DNA of 64,000 bases from Gammaproteobacteria bacterium (GCA_012960755.1 DUAT01000171.1:62001-126000), one strand, 5' to 3'; counted from the first letter of the stretch, positions 43,150 through 52,118 are shown. Numbers and translations: made by a program. The notes: a model not told the origin generated them from the letters alone.

Positions 43150-43776
43150 ATGAGTAGTTGTTGTACGGAAACAAGTTGTGAAATCGACAAGCTTCGCGAT
43201 AAGCAGTCCAAAACGCTGGTGGTTGTTCTGGCTGTTAATTGCGTTATGTTTGTTGTGGAATTCTCCGCAGGGTTTATTGCTTCATCCACCGCTTTGATGG
43301 CCGATTCCCTGGATATGCTTGGGGATGCATTTGTCTATGGTTTTAGCCTTTATGTGGTTGCGAAAGAAGATGATTGGAAGGCGAGGGCGGCTTACGCCAA
43401 GAGCGCAGTTATGTTCATGTTCGGGGTGTTTGTCTTATTTCAGGTGGGCACAAAACTGGTCTATGTTGAAGTACCTCAATATGAAATCATGGGGTCCATC
43501 GGTATTCTTGCCCTTGTTGCCAATAGTGTTTGTCTTTATTTACTCACACGGCACCGGGAAGACGATGTCAATATGCGTTCGGTCTGGTTGTGCTCCAGGA
43601 ATGACATTATTGCCAATGTATCGGTGCTCATTGCCGGGGCAGGGGTGCTGTTGACGGCGAGTCACTGGCCGGATGTTCTGGTCGGTTTAGGTATTGCCGT
43701 GTTGTTTATCAGATCATCAATGCTGGTCTTCAAAGACGCTCAGTCAACGATGGAACGGTACAGCTGCGAGCGTTGA
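43150..43776 (+). CDS. Cation diffusion facilitator without cytoplasmic domain
   Basis: A 208-residue transporter with six membrane helices. The metal site is DSLDMLGD (Asp55, Asp59), but the second half of the usual site reads SRNDIIANV instead of HxxxD, pointing to altered ion choice. The cytoplasmic C-terminal domain of about 80 residues present in most CDF proteins is missing. The N-terminus MSSCCTETSCEID is a metal-binding leader. I start at ATG 43150; a longer in-frame reading lacks a ribosome site. Its last 37 bases overlap the end of the convergent gene. Confidence 0.85.
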   Translation: MSSCCTETSCEIDKLRDKQSKTLVVVLAVNCVMFVVEFSAGFIASSTALMADSLDMLGDAFVYGFSLYVVAKEDDWKARAAYAKSAVMFMFGVFVLFQVGTKLVYVEVPQYEIMGSIGILALVANSVCLYLLTRHREDDVNMRSVWLCSRNDIIANVSVLIAGAGVLLTASHWPDVLVGLGIAVLFIRSSMLVFKDAQSTMERYSCER

Positions 43777-44201
43777 AGTACAGGGTCGAGCAGGGATAAA
43801 TCGCCTGGCTCTATTTCGTTTCCCCTTGGGAATGGCGGTCCTGGTGCCAGACCCAATCCCACCAGCACACGATCATCCTGGTAATAACAGGCGAATGTGT
43901 GGAACAGCAGGGCGTTAAACAGGTCAGCCTCGTTTTTGCTGAATTCCTCGACTAGCAGGTGTCGCTCTGTTCGTGGGAGCCCGGCGAACGGCTCTTCAAA
44001 GCTGTTCAGTGCCAGCGCCAGAACTGGAATAAACTCGGGCGCCTGGCCAGTGATGTAAGTGACCAGATCCAGTTCTGCTGCACTTGGTAATTCCCTGTCT
44101 TCGTCGGCTGGAATCATGGCGTCCAGAAGGGCGGCCAGGTTGGCTTGTTGTGCTGACGTCAGCGGATTGTCGGTTGTAATGATGTCATTGTCATCTTTCA
44201 T
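43740..44201 (-). CDS. Gluconate 2-dehydrogenase subunit-3-like small subunit
   Basis: A 153-residue soluble protein that starts with ...QQANLAALLDAMIPADEDRELPSAAELDLVTYI, the hallmark of the small subunit of gluconate 2-dehydrogenase and GMC-type dehydrogenases. It normally helps export or assembly of the flavin subunit, encoded by the next gene. There is no twin-arginine leader here, which is usually on this subunit, so the complex may stay cytoplasmic. It overlaps the opposite gene by 37 bases. Confidence 0.82.
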   Translation of the reverse strand: MKDDNDIITTDNPLTSAQQANLAALLDAMIPADEDRELPSAAELDLVTYITGQAPEFIPVLALALNSFEEPFAGLPRTERHLLVEEFSKNEADLFNALLFHTFACYYQDDRVLVGLGLAPGPPFPRGNEIEPGDLSLLDPVLQRSQLYRSIVD

Positions 44202-44213
44202 ATTAAGCGCGCC

Positions 44214-45815
44214 TTAGTCGAACAGATTAGCAAGATTCTTTTTCATAGTGTCGGCAATGTAGAGTGCCAATGCCTGAATCGTGCTGGTTGGATTCACGCC
44301 GCCGGACGTGACGAATATGCTGCCGTCGACAATGAAGAGATTGCGAACATCATGACTGCGCCCCCAGGAATTAACTACCGATTTGTCAGGATCATCGCCC
44401 ATACGCGCGGTACCCAACAGGTGCCAACCAGCAGGGCGAACCGGTCCGGCGGAAGTGATGTCTCTAGCGCCAGCCGCGACCATCACTTCTTCTCCACGCG
44501 CTAGTCCGTGATCGAGCATCTTTCTGCTGTTCTCACTCATTCGGTAGGTGATCTTCGGTGCCGGAATGCCGTCGGAATCCACAAGGTGTGGGTCGAGGCT
44601 CACTGTGTTGTGTTCCTCGGGCAGATCCTCGCAGAGGATAGCGATCGATGCGACATGATCGAAGCGTTTTTCGAAGGCCGCATGATGACCTTCACCCCAG
44701 GGAATGATTCCCGCAACATGGCCTTGCAATGCCGTACCGACGGGCCCTGCTCCCCGTGTAATCTGCATGTTGTATCCCCGAACGAAACCCCGGGACAGAT
44801 CCGTTTCGTAAAACTCCTTACTCAGTATGCAGCAACCCTGGGGACCGATGTGGCTGTCCAGTTTTTCCTCGAATACCCCCTGGACAATACCAAAGGGGTG
44901 GAACATCAGATTCTTGCCAACGAGACCGCTACGATTCGCCAGGCCATCGGGGAATTGATCAGAGCGTGAGTTCAGCAGAAGTCGAGGTGTGCCAACACCA
45001 TTGCATGCCATTATAACAACTTCAGCTTTCTGTTGTTGTTCAACACCATCAGCATCGTAGTAGATCACACCGTCAGCCATGCCATCTTCATTCACTGTTA
45101 TTTCACGCACCCGGCAGCGTGTTCTGAGTTCAACTCCGCGCCGAATCGCTTCCGGCCAGTAGGTGATGTCGACACTGGATTTTGCGCCCTGGGAACAGCC
45201 AGAAGTACAGGGTCCCAGGTTCAGGCATTTATCCCGACCCTGGTAGGGCTGGGAGATGATAGCGCTGTCTGAAGGCCACCAGTGCCAACCCAGGTTGTTG
45301 TACCCTCTGGCGATGGTTTCTCCGACAAGTCCAAGTGGAATAGGGGGTAAAGGGGGTTGTTTGGGAGGGTATGCGGGATCTCCGGAAAGCCCAGAAACAC
45401 CCATCATCCGGTCATTTTGGTTAAAATAGGGTTCGAGTTGAGAATAATCAACGGGCCAGTCTTCAGCCACTCCATCCAGCGACTTTACTCGGAAATCAGA
45501 CGGATGTAAGCGGGGGAAGTGCGCAGCGTAGAGTATCGTCCCACCACCAACCCCGTTGAAATTGACGACGGAGATTGGCGAGTCCTCGTCGTTGATCGGG
45601 TAGTCTGTTGGCAGCCCGCGAACGTTGGGATTACTGTTAAAGTCCTTGAACTGCTGCACCTCCCAGTCCTGTTTCGTGGTTGGATACTCGGCCGAATTCA
45701 TCCAGTCGCCTTGCTCAAGGCAAAGGATTCGCATCCTCGTATCCGCGAGGCTCCAGGCCATGGCAGCACCTGAGGCACCGGCACCGATTATCAGTACATC
45801 AACAGTATCTTGCAT
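44214..45815 (-). CDS. GMC-family flavin oxidoreductase
   Basis: A 533-residue FAD enzyme that oxidises alcohols, sugars or choline-like compounds. The dinucleotide fold is VLIIGAGASGAAMAWSLADT near the N-terminus, the GMC signature is NGVGGGTILYAAHFPRL, the second fold and Cys-rich loop are CLNLGPCTSGCSQGAKS, and the C-terminal active-site region reads GWHLLGTARMGDDP and NPTSTIQALALYIAD. The start is ATG 45815. Together with the small subunit 12 bases downstream it forms a two-subunit dehydrogenase. The substrate is unknown. It lies divergent from the histidine phosphatase. Confidence 0.9.
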   Translation of the reverse strand: MQDTVDVLIIGAGASGAAMAWSLADTRMRILCLEQGDWMNSAEYPTTKQDWEVQQFKDFNSNPNVRGLPTDYPINDEDSPISVVNFNGVGGGTILYAAHFPRLHPSDFRVKSLDGVAEDWPVDYSQLEPYFNQNDRMMGVSGLSGDPAYPPKQPPLPPIPLGLVGETIARGYNNLGWHWWPSDSAIISQPYQGRDKCLNLGPCTSGCSQGAKSSVDITYWPEAIRRGVELRTRCRVREITVNEDGMADGVIYYDADGVEQQQKAEVVIMACNGVGTPRLLLNSRSDQFPDGLANRSGLVGKNLMFHPFGIVQGVFEEKLDSHIGPQGCCILSKEFYETDLSRGFVRGYNMQITRGAGPVGTALQGHVAGIIPWGEGHHAAFEKRFDHVASIAILCEDLPEEHNTVSLDPHLVDSDGIPAPKITYRMSENSRKMLDHGLARGEEVMVAAGARDITSAGPVRPAGWHLLGTARMGDDPDKSVVNSWGRSHDVRNLFIVDGSIFVTSGGVNPTSTIQALALYIADTMKKNLANLFD

Positions 45816-45979
45816 CTGCGTCTCCCATCAGGTCGAAGGTCAAATCAAGGACCAGAGGGTCAAAGAGTAACACGAGCCACCAGGCCGGTCGCAAACAATA
45901 AAAGATGGTCGGACACGGTACTGGCAGGGGGCATTCATATGCGATAACTTGTCAGTCACAACGTGTCCGACCGCGAGAG

Positions 45980-46639
45980 ATGGTATCTACATTGCTGAAA
46001 AATAGTCGATTTCCTGTTGCGGTACTTGGATTGTTACTTCTGTCCGTGATCACATTCTACGCCCTGGATAGCCTGGTGCCCAAATGCGAGGGGATGGTGA
46101 CGGCGGCCTATTCGGAGATTAAAAAGTCCTGGCACGATGGCGACATCTTTGTCGTGCTTCGCCATACCGAGAAATGTACATCGGCTGATCCAAAGTGTCC
46201 GTTGAACGACGAATGGCTGACGGAGGAAGGAATCGAGCAGGCCCGGCAAATCAGGAACGGATTACGCAAGTTAGGTTACGACAATGTTGATGTACTCCAC
46301 AGCCCGGCGTTGAGAACGACCATGACGGCAGAAATTGTCAAGCCTGATACGGCGCTAGCTGCGCAATGGCTTGCCGAGGGATGCAGAAACGAGTTGTTGG
46401 AGAAGATGAAAAGCCAGAAACGACCCGGTACGAATATTGTCCTGATCACTCACAGCAACTGTATGAACGCGCTTAAAGATGAACGACTAAACGACATCCT
46501 GGATTTTAATGTTGGAAAGGAAGCATTTTACGGTATCAGCCTGCTGCTTCGCCAGGGAAGCGATCTTCAGATTGAAGTATTAGGCTGTATTCTACCGTCA
46601 CAATGGGATGAAGCTGAACCAGGCGTGGCGCTTCGTTGA
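45980..46639 (+). CDS. Membrane-anchored histidine phosphatase
   Basis: A 219-residue branch-1 histidine phosphatase. A single N-terminal helix (PVAVLGLLLLSVITFYAL) anchors it, so the domain faces the periplasm. The phospho-His motif LRHTEK gives Arg61-His62, with a second His in IVLITHSNCMN. It is like the Ais/lipopolysaccharide heptose-phosphate type in position of the anchor, but the substrate is unknown. GAGAG precedes ATG 45980; an upstream frame to 45905 overlaps promoter sequence and is less likely. Confidence 0.83.
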   Translation: MVSTLLKNSRFPVAVLGLLLLSVITFYALDSLVPKCEGMVTAAYSEIKKSWHDGDIFVVLRHTEKCTSADPKCPLNDEWLTEEGIEQARQIRNGLRKLGYDNVDVLHSPALRTTMTAEIVKPDTALAAQWLAEGCRNELLEKMKSQKRPGTNIVLITHSNCMNALKDERLNDILDFNVGKEAFYGISLLLRQGSDLQIEVLGCILPSQWDEAEPGVALR

Positions 46640-46835
46640 AGTGCCATAAACATCAGGTCGCCCCCTTGTATCGTTAAGTCTTTTGACCGAGAATAAGAAC
46701 GATAGGCGTAGTAATTGATTGGCGGTCTAGCGACGACTGTTTAACAAACGGATCATTGTAAAATTTGTCGCGATTCTTAAGAAGTAGTATCTAACCATCA
46801 ATAGATTATTTCGAAATCCTGTATTTTTCATTGCC

Positions 46836-48236
46836 ATGACCTGTCTCCAGGTGGTTTCCGTTGTTGCGGAACCTGTTGATACCCCTTCTGTTGTCCGAAT
46901 GGAACAACCACAACCCGAGGATGAATTCGACTACGTCAACCTGCCAAGCAACTCCCACTGGGAAAACCTGGAATTTGATAATTCCATCTATGATTCACCT
47001 TACAGTATTTCACTGTTTAATCCCCAAAATGGTGAGGATAGCCAACGTGTTTGGTCTCAGAGTAAATCGATATTTGGTTATGTGTTCACGCTTGCCGGTG
47101 CGTCGTTGCTGCTGCCAGACAGTATCAGGGGCTATGACGATGACACCGGAGAACCACTTCATGAGAAGTGGGGTGAGCATGTTAAGGACGGTCCGGTCTG
47201 GGACAGGGATCACTGGTTTTACAACTATATTGGCCATCCTTACCAGGGTGGCATGTACTACCAGATAGCCCGAAAGTCAGGTTACCGTCAGTGGGATTCC
47301 GCCTTTTACTCTTTCATGATGTCAACGTTCTGGTGGGAATACGGCATAGAGGCATTTGCCGAAATTCCTTCCATCCAGGATCTGGTGGTTACTCCCACCC
47401 TTGGTTGGGTTGTTGGTGAATGGATGTTTAACAAAGAACAACAAATCATGCAGCGTGGAGGTACTGTTTGGGGGTCCAGGAGATGGGGGAGTACGGCGTT
47501 GTTCTTTCTTGACCCCATTGACACGATTAGTGGCTGGGTCAACAACAAATTGGGGCGCCAACTCATTACAGCCGGTACCGGTTACATCAGTTACAAGGAT
47601 GCACCGATGGGTGACACCTTTGATGCTCCCACTGAAAAACAGTTAAGCCTGAATTTCCAGTACACTCTGAATCAGGGTAACGAACCGATCTATTACAAAC
47701 GTTACCAGGCTATATCCAATGATCCTGTTGATACGGGGATCGTTGGAATCAGCGTTGGTGTGGGACACTTCCGATTAGAAGATCAACTGGTGACGCTGAT
47801 CACCCCCAGCTGGGGGTTAATCACCTATGACAATTTCGACGCCGGTACCTATCCGGAATTTACACTCGGGCTCTATTTCACGCCGCGTTTTTCTACCCGA
47901 TTAAGGTACGGCCGCGCCAAGGTAAAAAGCCAACCGACGGGTGACACATTTACCTATGAAAATTATGGCCTGGATGCTCAGTATTACTTTAGACCAGAAT
48001 CAAAAACACGTCCGTTCATCACTTTCGGGATTGGCGAGGAGATATTTGATAAAAACAGGGATCAAACGAACTTTCTTTGGACATTTGGTTTGGGTTTACA
48101 CCACCAGATCAATAATCACTGGGCTGTGTATGGCAACTGGATACAGCACACCAGCCCGGATGCAGATGTCAGGCAACAAAGTGCAACGGTCAGCCTGCTA
48201 TACCGATTCGGCCGGGGTGAAGATGGTGGTCTTTAG
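46836..48236 (+). CDS. DUF3943-type outer-membrane protein, start codon in doubt
   Basis: The 466 residues from ATG 46836 form a DUF3943-type protein (NYIGHPYQGGMYYQIARKSGY, STFWWEYGIEAFAEIPSIQDLVVTP) followed by outer-membrane strands ending SATVSLLYRFGRGEDGGL. But the ATG gives a broken signal peptide: the reading frame upstream to 46797 adds NRLFRNPVFFIA, which with MTCLQVVSVVAE makes an ideal signal sequence. The only codon at its start is ATC, after a TAG at 46785. So translation may begin at an unusual ATC, or the ATG has been lost by mutation or error. The protein is probably a beta-barrel with unknown cargo. Confidence 0.8.
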   Translation: MTCLQVVSVVAEPVDTPSVVRMEQPQPEDEFDYVNLPSNSHWENLEFDNSIYDSPYSISLFNPQNGEDSQRVWSQSKSIFGYVFTLAGASLLLPDSIRGYDDDTGEPLHEKWGEHVKDGPVWDRDHWFYNYIGHPYQGGMYYQIARKSGYRQWDSAFYSFMMSTFWWEYGIEAFAEIPSIQDLVVTPTLGWVVGEWMFNKEQQIMQRGGTVWGSRRWGSTALFFLDPIDTISGWVNNKLGRQLITAGTGYISYKDAPMGDTFDAPTEKQLSLNFQYTLNQGNEPIYYKRYQAISNDPVDTGIVGISVGVGHFRLEDQLVTLITPSWGLITYDNFDAGTYPEFTLGLYFTPRFSTRLRYGRAKVKSQPTGDTFTYENYGLDAQYYFRPESKTRPFITFGIGEEIFDKNRDQTNFLWTFGLGLHHQINNHWAVYGNWIQHTSPDADVRQQSATVSLLYRFGRGEDGGL

Positions 48237-48258
48237 CAGCCAGCTAGGATTACCCAGG

Positions 48259-48582
48259 TCATATCTCAATTTTGAACAATCTATAGCCTTGTTCAGCATT
48301 TTCAAAATTGAACTTGTCCCTGGCATCATTGCTGTTCCTGGCACCCTCTCCTGGATTGTTGGCGGCATCATGGTTAAATGTTAACTCTTCCTGGTCTACT
48401 GACCGCCAATCGTCTTCAGTAGATGCCGGTTTGCTGCGCCAGTGGCCAGCACCGCCATAGATCGTATCTTTCATCAGATCGTCGTAGGTCGACAATTCAC
48501 TGCTCTGTTCAGCCAGTACAAATGCAGAGAGGAGCAGGGCAATCAAAGCCACCAGCCATCGATCCTTGGAAATTTCAATCAT
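48259..48582 (-). CDS. Small exported protein of unknown function
   Basis: 107 residues with a signal peptide (DRWLVALIALLLSAFVLAEQ) and a charged mature part (TYDDLMKDTIYGGAGHWRSKP...). It begins 15 bases after the stop of the periplasmic binding protein gene, so both are probably co-transcribed. I start at ATG 48582 (the reading to 48597 adds five residues). No known family. The N/D-rich tail may be flexible. Confidence 0.55.
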   Translation of the reverse strand: MIEISKDRWLVALIALLLSAFVLAEQSSELSTYDDLMKDTIYGGAGHWRSKPASTEDDWRSVDQEELTFNHDAANNPGEGARNSNDARDKFNFENAEQGYRLFKIEI

Positions 48583-48597
48583 ATTCAGTGTTAACAC

Positions 48598-49404
48598 TTA
48601 CTTCCCTACCTCCGTCTGCCAACGAAGACTGTCAAACCAGTATTTCTGGTTGACTGTCAACCAGTTGTCTGCCTGCCTTGCAGTGATCCATGAATTTAGA
48701 AAATTTAACCATTGCTGCTCACCCTTTTTAACTGCCATACCTATCTTGTACGGCAGTAGTGGTTTTTTGAGGGGTGAATCCACTTTGCCGGGATTATTGA
48801 GGGCCAAAAACTTGGGCTGTGGTACTGATCCGACAAAAGCATGGGCTTGCCCGCCAGAAACCGCATTGCCCGCTTCTTCGCTGGTTTTATAGGTTTTGAT
48901 TGTGATTTTGTCAAAGTGGCGTTTGATGAAATCGAGGGAAACCGTATCCGCCACCACGGCTACGCTGTATTTTGAATTGTTCAGATCGCCGAGTTTGGTA
49001 ATTCTTTTCGTTAACTGGGTATTTGTAGCAAGCCCGATACCGGATTCTGAATAAGGTTGGGTAAAGTTAAGCCGCAGTGCCCGGGCTGGCGTGATTGCCA
49101 TGCCGCCCAGGATTATATCGATCTCGCCTTTTTCAAGGGCTGGAATAATATCTTCCCAATTGTAAACCTCGAATTCGGTTTTTGCTCCGAGATCACTGGC
49201 AAGGTTCTCTGCCACGTCGATCTCGAAGCCGCTAAGTTCCCCTGATTCTTTGTCCTGTATTGTATGGGGCACAAACAAGGCAACCCCGACCCTCATGGTT
49301 CCTTTCTCAAGAATACTACTCAGTACATCCGCTGATGCGTTGCCGGAAATGAGCATCAAACCTGTAATGAAAGTTTTAAGAAAAGCTTTAAGTATTTCAA
49401 ACAT
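48598..49404 (-). CDS. Periplasmic solute-binding protein, amino-acid type (SBP family 3)
   Basis: A 268-residue type II substrate-binding protein. The signal peptide ends after NASAD, and the mature domain starts VLSSILEKGTMRVGVALFVPHTIQD. Motif GFEIDVAENLASDLGAKTEFEVYNWEDIIPALEKGEIDII is characteristic. No permease or ATPase gene lies next to it, so it is orphan: it may serve a remote transporter or a sensor. It is followed by a small exported protein of unknown function. Confidence 0.87.
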   Translation of the reverse strand: MFEILKAFLKTFITGLMLISGNASADVLSSILEKGTMRVGVALFVPHTIQDKESGELSGFEIDVAENLASDLGAKTEFEVYNWEDIIPALEKGEIDIILGGMAITPARALRLNFTQPYSESGIGLATNTQLTKRITKLGDLNNSKYSVAVVADTVSLDFIKRHFDKITIKTYKTSEEAGNAVSGGQAHAFVGSVPQPKFLALNNPGKVDSPLKKPLLPYKIGMAVKKGEQQWLNFLNSWITARQADNWLTVNQKYWFDSLRWQTEVGK

Positions 49405-49851
49405 GCGTTTGCCTAAATTGAATATGGGTACCTGTGGAATCTCCTGAGGGCATTATAACCAATTGGGATCTGTGTCGCACTGCCCAAGGGGATGTTATGG
49501 GGGAAGCGTTCTTGTGCCAGTTATTAAACCACCGGGAGCAGCCTCAGATGATTTTGCCATCAGCCGGGTTACGACGCAGTTTCATATCGATGGGAGATTG
49601 CGCCTATGTCTGACTTTTGTTGTGTACACCAGGGGCGGTAGTCTGGTTGTAGAGGATGCCGAGTTTTCGGATTTGTTCCACGATGCGCTAACGAATCCAA
49701 TCATAGATTTCTTTGTGATTAAGCTTCGATACCGGTTTGGTAACTAACCTTGATTTGAAGGCCTAAATAGAGCAGCCTTGCTTTACAACAGCAGCGTCTT
49801 TGATAACCAAAAAAAATAAGGCTGCCTGTGTGACAGATTTCAGGGGAAAGT
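49405..49851 (+). other. 447-base gap with possible broken barrel fragment
   Basis: No convincing gene. A 94-codon frame at 49463-49747 ends DFFVIKLRYRFGN, like the last strand of an outer-membrane barrel, but lacks a signal peptide, a start site and a recognisable domain, so it may be a remnant or chance. The 3' part holds the inverted repeat listed at 49772-49825. Confidence 0.35.
49772..49825 (+). repeat. Inverted repeat in the 5' leader of the MFS gene
   Basis: GCAGCCTT (49772-49779) pairs with AAGGCTGC (49818-49825) across 38 bases. It ends 26 bases before ATG 49852. It may form a leader hairpin; the loop is AC- and A-rich (CAAAAAAAA). Confidence 0.4.
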
Positions 49852-51462
49852 ATGAGCGAAAGAGGTGCCAACGAAGCCACAGAGCTTGACATAGACGAAA
49901 CAGCAGAAACAAAAACCGGCGGGGCATATGCGAATTACGTACTGGCTGTCCTGGTTCTTGTTTACATATTTAACTTCATTGATCGCAACATCCTCTCTAT
50001 CCTTGCGGAGGATATCAAAGCCGATCTTGGCGCGACCGATGCGCAGATTGGTTTCCTGTACGGTACGGTGTTTGCAGTATTTTATGCTGTATTTGGCATT
50101 CCGCTGGCGAGGTTTGCTGATGTCTGGGTCAGGCGTAGCCTGATCTCTGGCGGCTTGTTCTTCTGGAGTGTCATGACGGCATTATCCGGTACAGCACGCT
50201 CTTTTCCGGCTTTGGCGGCATTTCGCGTTGGGGTTGGTATTGGTGAAGCCAGTGCGTCCCCGGCAGCTTACTCGTTGCTATCGGATTATTACCCGGTGCA
50301 TCAACGGGCGACGGTGATTGCGATTTATTCCGCCGGTGTTTATATCGGTGCCGGTATTGGTTTATTCCTGGGCGGCTATATTCTGGACTACTGGGCGGCG
50401 ACTTACCCGACGGACGCGCCATTCGGGTTAAAGGGATGGCAGGTAGCTTTCATGGCTGTTGGTTTACCAGGTATCCTGATGGCGATCTGGGTACGAACAC
50501 TAAGAGAACCTGTCAGGGGTGCCAGTGAAGGATTAGCCACAAAGCCGCACCCGGCGCCGTTCAAATTGCTGGGAGCCGAACTGGCTTCAGTACTGCCGCC
50601 TCTCAACCTCATTAGTATTGTTAGACACAAGGCGTCTTTAAAACTCAACCTGGCCTTTGCATTGGCTATTGTGCTGGCAGCGATGGCGTTGATCTGGCTG
50701 ACGGGTAGCGTCATGCAGTGGATTGCGATTGGGTTTGGCATCTATGTCACTTTTTCATGGGCGCAGTCGCTAAAAGAACGTGATCCGGCAACCTTTGGCA
50801 TGATGTTTCATTCCAAGGCGTTTATCTTCACGCTGATTGCCTTTCCGACGATTGCTTTTGTTACCTACGGTGTCGGGTTCTGGACCGCACCTTTACTCAT
50901 GCGGGTGCACGGTGCCAGCGCAGCAGAAGTGGGTCTTTATATAGGCGGTGGCAGTGCCCTCGGTGGTTTGATAGCAGTCACCAGCGGGGGATACCTGGCG
51001 GACAAACTAAAACAGAGGTTTCCGACGGGGCGGCTGATGATTGGGTTTCTGGTCGTTGGTGGAACTATTCCCATGGTTTTGTGGATGATTTACACCGACA
51101 GTTTGGTCACTGCATTTTGGCTAAATTTTTTCTATCACATTCCCAGCGCATTGTGGGCCGGAATTCCCCCGAGTACGGCGAGCGATCTTGTGATGCCAAG
51201 GATGAGGGCAGTGGCGGGCGCATACTATATTCTGGTCAACACCTTTATTGGCCTGGCTCTCGGCCCTTATGTAATTGGTCAGATGAGTGATGTTTTTGGC
51301 GCCAACGGGATGGGAGAAGCCGATTCGCTGCGTTTGGCTATGGCGTGTTCCATGTTCATTTTCGTTATCACCATCGGTTGCCTGATTGTCGCGATGAAGT
51401 ATTTGCCTGAAGATGAAGCCACGCGTCTTGAGAGGGCAAGGGCATTAGGGGAGCCTGTCTAG
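49852..51462 (+). CDS. MFS transporter, Spinster-like
   Basis: A 536-residue major-facilitator protein with twelve helices. It starts with a soluble acidic tail of about 25 residues. The first helices read LAVLVLVYIFNFIDRNILSILAEDIKADLG, then FRVGVGIGEASASPAAYSLLSDYYP and a cytoplasmic loop after helix 6, the pattern of Spinster-type lipid/organic-acid MFS transporters of marine bacteria. The substrate is unknown; nearby catabolic genes suggest an organic acid or lipid. ATG 49852 follows GGGGAAAGT. Confidence 0.9.
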   Translation: MSERGANEATELDIDETAETKTGGAYANYVLAVLVLVYIFNFIDRNILSILAEDIKADLGATDAQIGFLYGTVFAVFYAVFGIPLARFADVWVRRSLISGGLFFWSVMTALSGTARSFPALAAFRVGVGIGEASASPAAYSLLSDYYPVHQRATVIAIYSAGVYIGAGIGLFLGGYILDYWAATYPTDAPFGLKGWQVAFMAVGLPGILMAIWVRTLREPVRGASEGLATKPHPAPFKLLGAELASVLPPLNLISIVRHKASLKLNLAFALAIVLAAMALIWLTGSVMQWIAIGFGIYVTFSWAQSLKERDPATFGMMFHSKAFIFTLIAFPTIAFVTYGVGFWTAPLLMRVHGASAAEVGLYIGGGSALGGLIAVTSGGYLADKLKQRFPTGRLMIGFLVVGGTIPMVLWMIYTDSLVTAFWLNFFYHIPSALWAGIPPSTASDLVMPRMRAVAGAYYILVNTFIGLALGPYVIGQMSDVFGANGMGEADSLRLAMACSMFIFVITIGCLIVAMKYLPEDEATRLERARALGEPV

Positions 51463-51528
51463 TGCAAGCAACAACAAAAACGGTGTAATTGATGTATAAT
51501 GCCTTATTTCAGAGTTCCAAAGACTAAT

Positions 51529-51717
51529 ATGGCAAAGAAATCAAAGGCTGTTGTGCCAGAACTTTCTATCGAAGAGCAGACAGCTGTTTTTCTGAAATCT
51601 GGCGGTGAAATTCAAATGATACCCACTGGCGTGTCCGGGCAAACCAACCTTTCTGGACCGAAGCATATTACGCTGGGTAACAAGAATAATGAGGTTCGAA
51701 GCCAACAAAAATCGTAA
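51529..51717 (+). CDS. Small SutA-like protein (tentative)
   Basis: A 62-residue basic-then-acidic protein (MAKKSKAVVPELSIEEQTAVFLKSGGEIQMIPTGVSGQTN). The core EEQTAVFLKSGGEIQMI resembles the RNA-polymerase-binding helix of SutA (…EEFLARGGKVQEI…), a growth-arrest regulator of pseudomonads, but the match is short. ATG 51499 would add ten residues with a weaker look; I choose 51529. It sits 66 bases after the MFS stop. If real, it would act on the polymerase in slow growth. Confidence 0.55.
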   Translation: MAKKSKAVVPELSIEEQTAVFLKSGGEIQMIPTGVSGQTNLSGPKHITLGNKNNEVRSQQKS

Positions 51718-51721
51718 GGAG

Positions 51722-51785
51722 CCCTTTGTATTTACGAGCCCTTGTATTTACGAGCTCTTGTATTTACGAATCCTTGTATTTACCA
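51722..51785. repeat. 16-bp tandem repeat, four units
   Basis: Units of 16 bases with the core TTGTATTTACGA occur at 51722-51737, 51738-51753, 51754-51769 and 51770-51785. The first three have the identical core and the last ends ACCA. The block follows the stop of the SutA-like gene by four bases and may help end or regulate transcription. Confidence 0.75.
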
Positions 51786-51840
51786 GCGTTTTCTGTTGAC
51801 GAGCCGCCCAAGCTAACTCCTGCGCATAGACACAAAATAC

Positions 51841-52118
51841 TCACCCAGTACCCAATTCCTCAAGACCCAACTCGCTGATACTGACTTCACGCATTTTAAA
51901 CTTCTGCGCCTTGGCGGTTACCGTCATGGGAACTCGTCTGTGAATCGAATATATCTGGGTACCTTAATGGATACGACGGCTTCCCTGTCCCCAATGCGGG
52001 TGACTGTTTCGTCGAACTTGTCACCAATGGTCGACCCCAGCACGGGTGTGTTTGACGTACCGCCTGCGTCGCTGACTCCAGCAACCATTATTTGAGTCGA
52101 GGTGGAATATTGTGGCAC
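51841..52118 (-). pseudogene. Acyl-CoA ligase remnant: N-terminal end fused to C-terminal end
   Basis: The minus-strand reading from 52118 gives ...VLGSTIGDKFDETVTRIGDREAVVS, the N-terminal start of an AMP-binding acyl-CoA ligase, then jumps straight to IKVPRYIRFTDEFP, its C-terminal end, followed after a one-base slip near 51928 by MTVTAKAQKFKMREVSISELGLEELGTG and stop at 51841. The whole ATP-binding middle, some 450 residues, is missing, so no enzyme can be made. Two other intact ligases are at 2531 and 17396. The cut is clean, consistent with one large deletion followed by decay. Confidence 0.85.
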
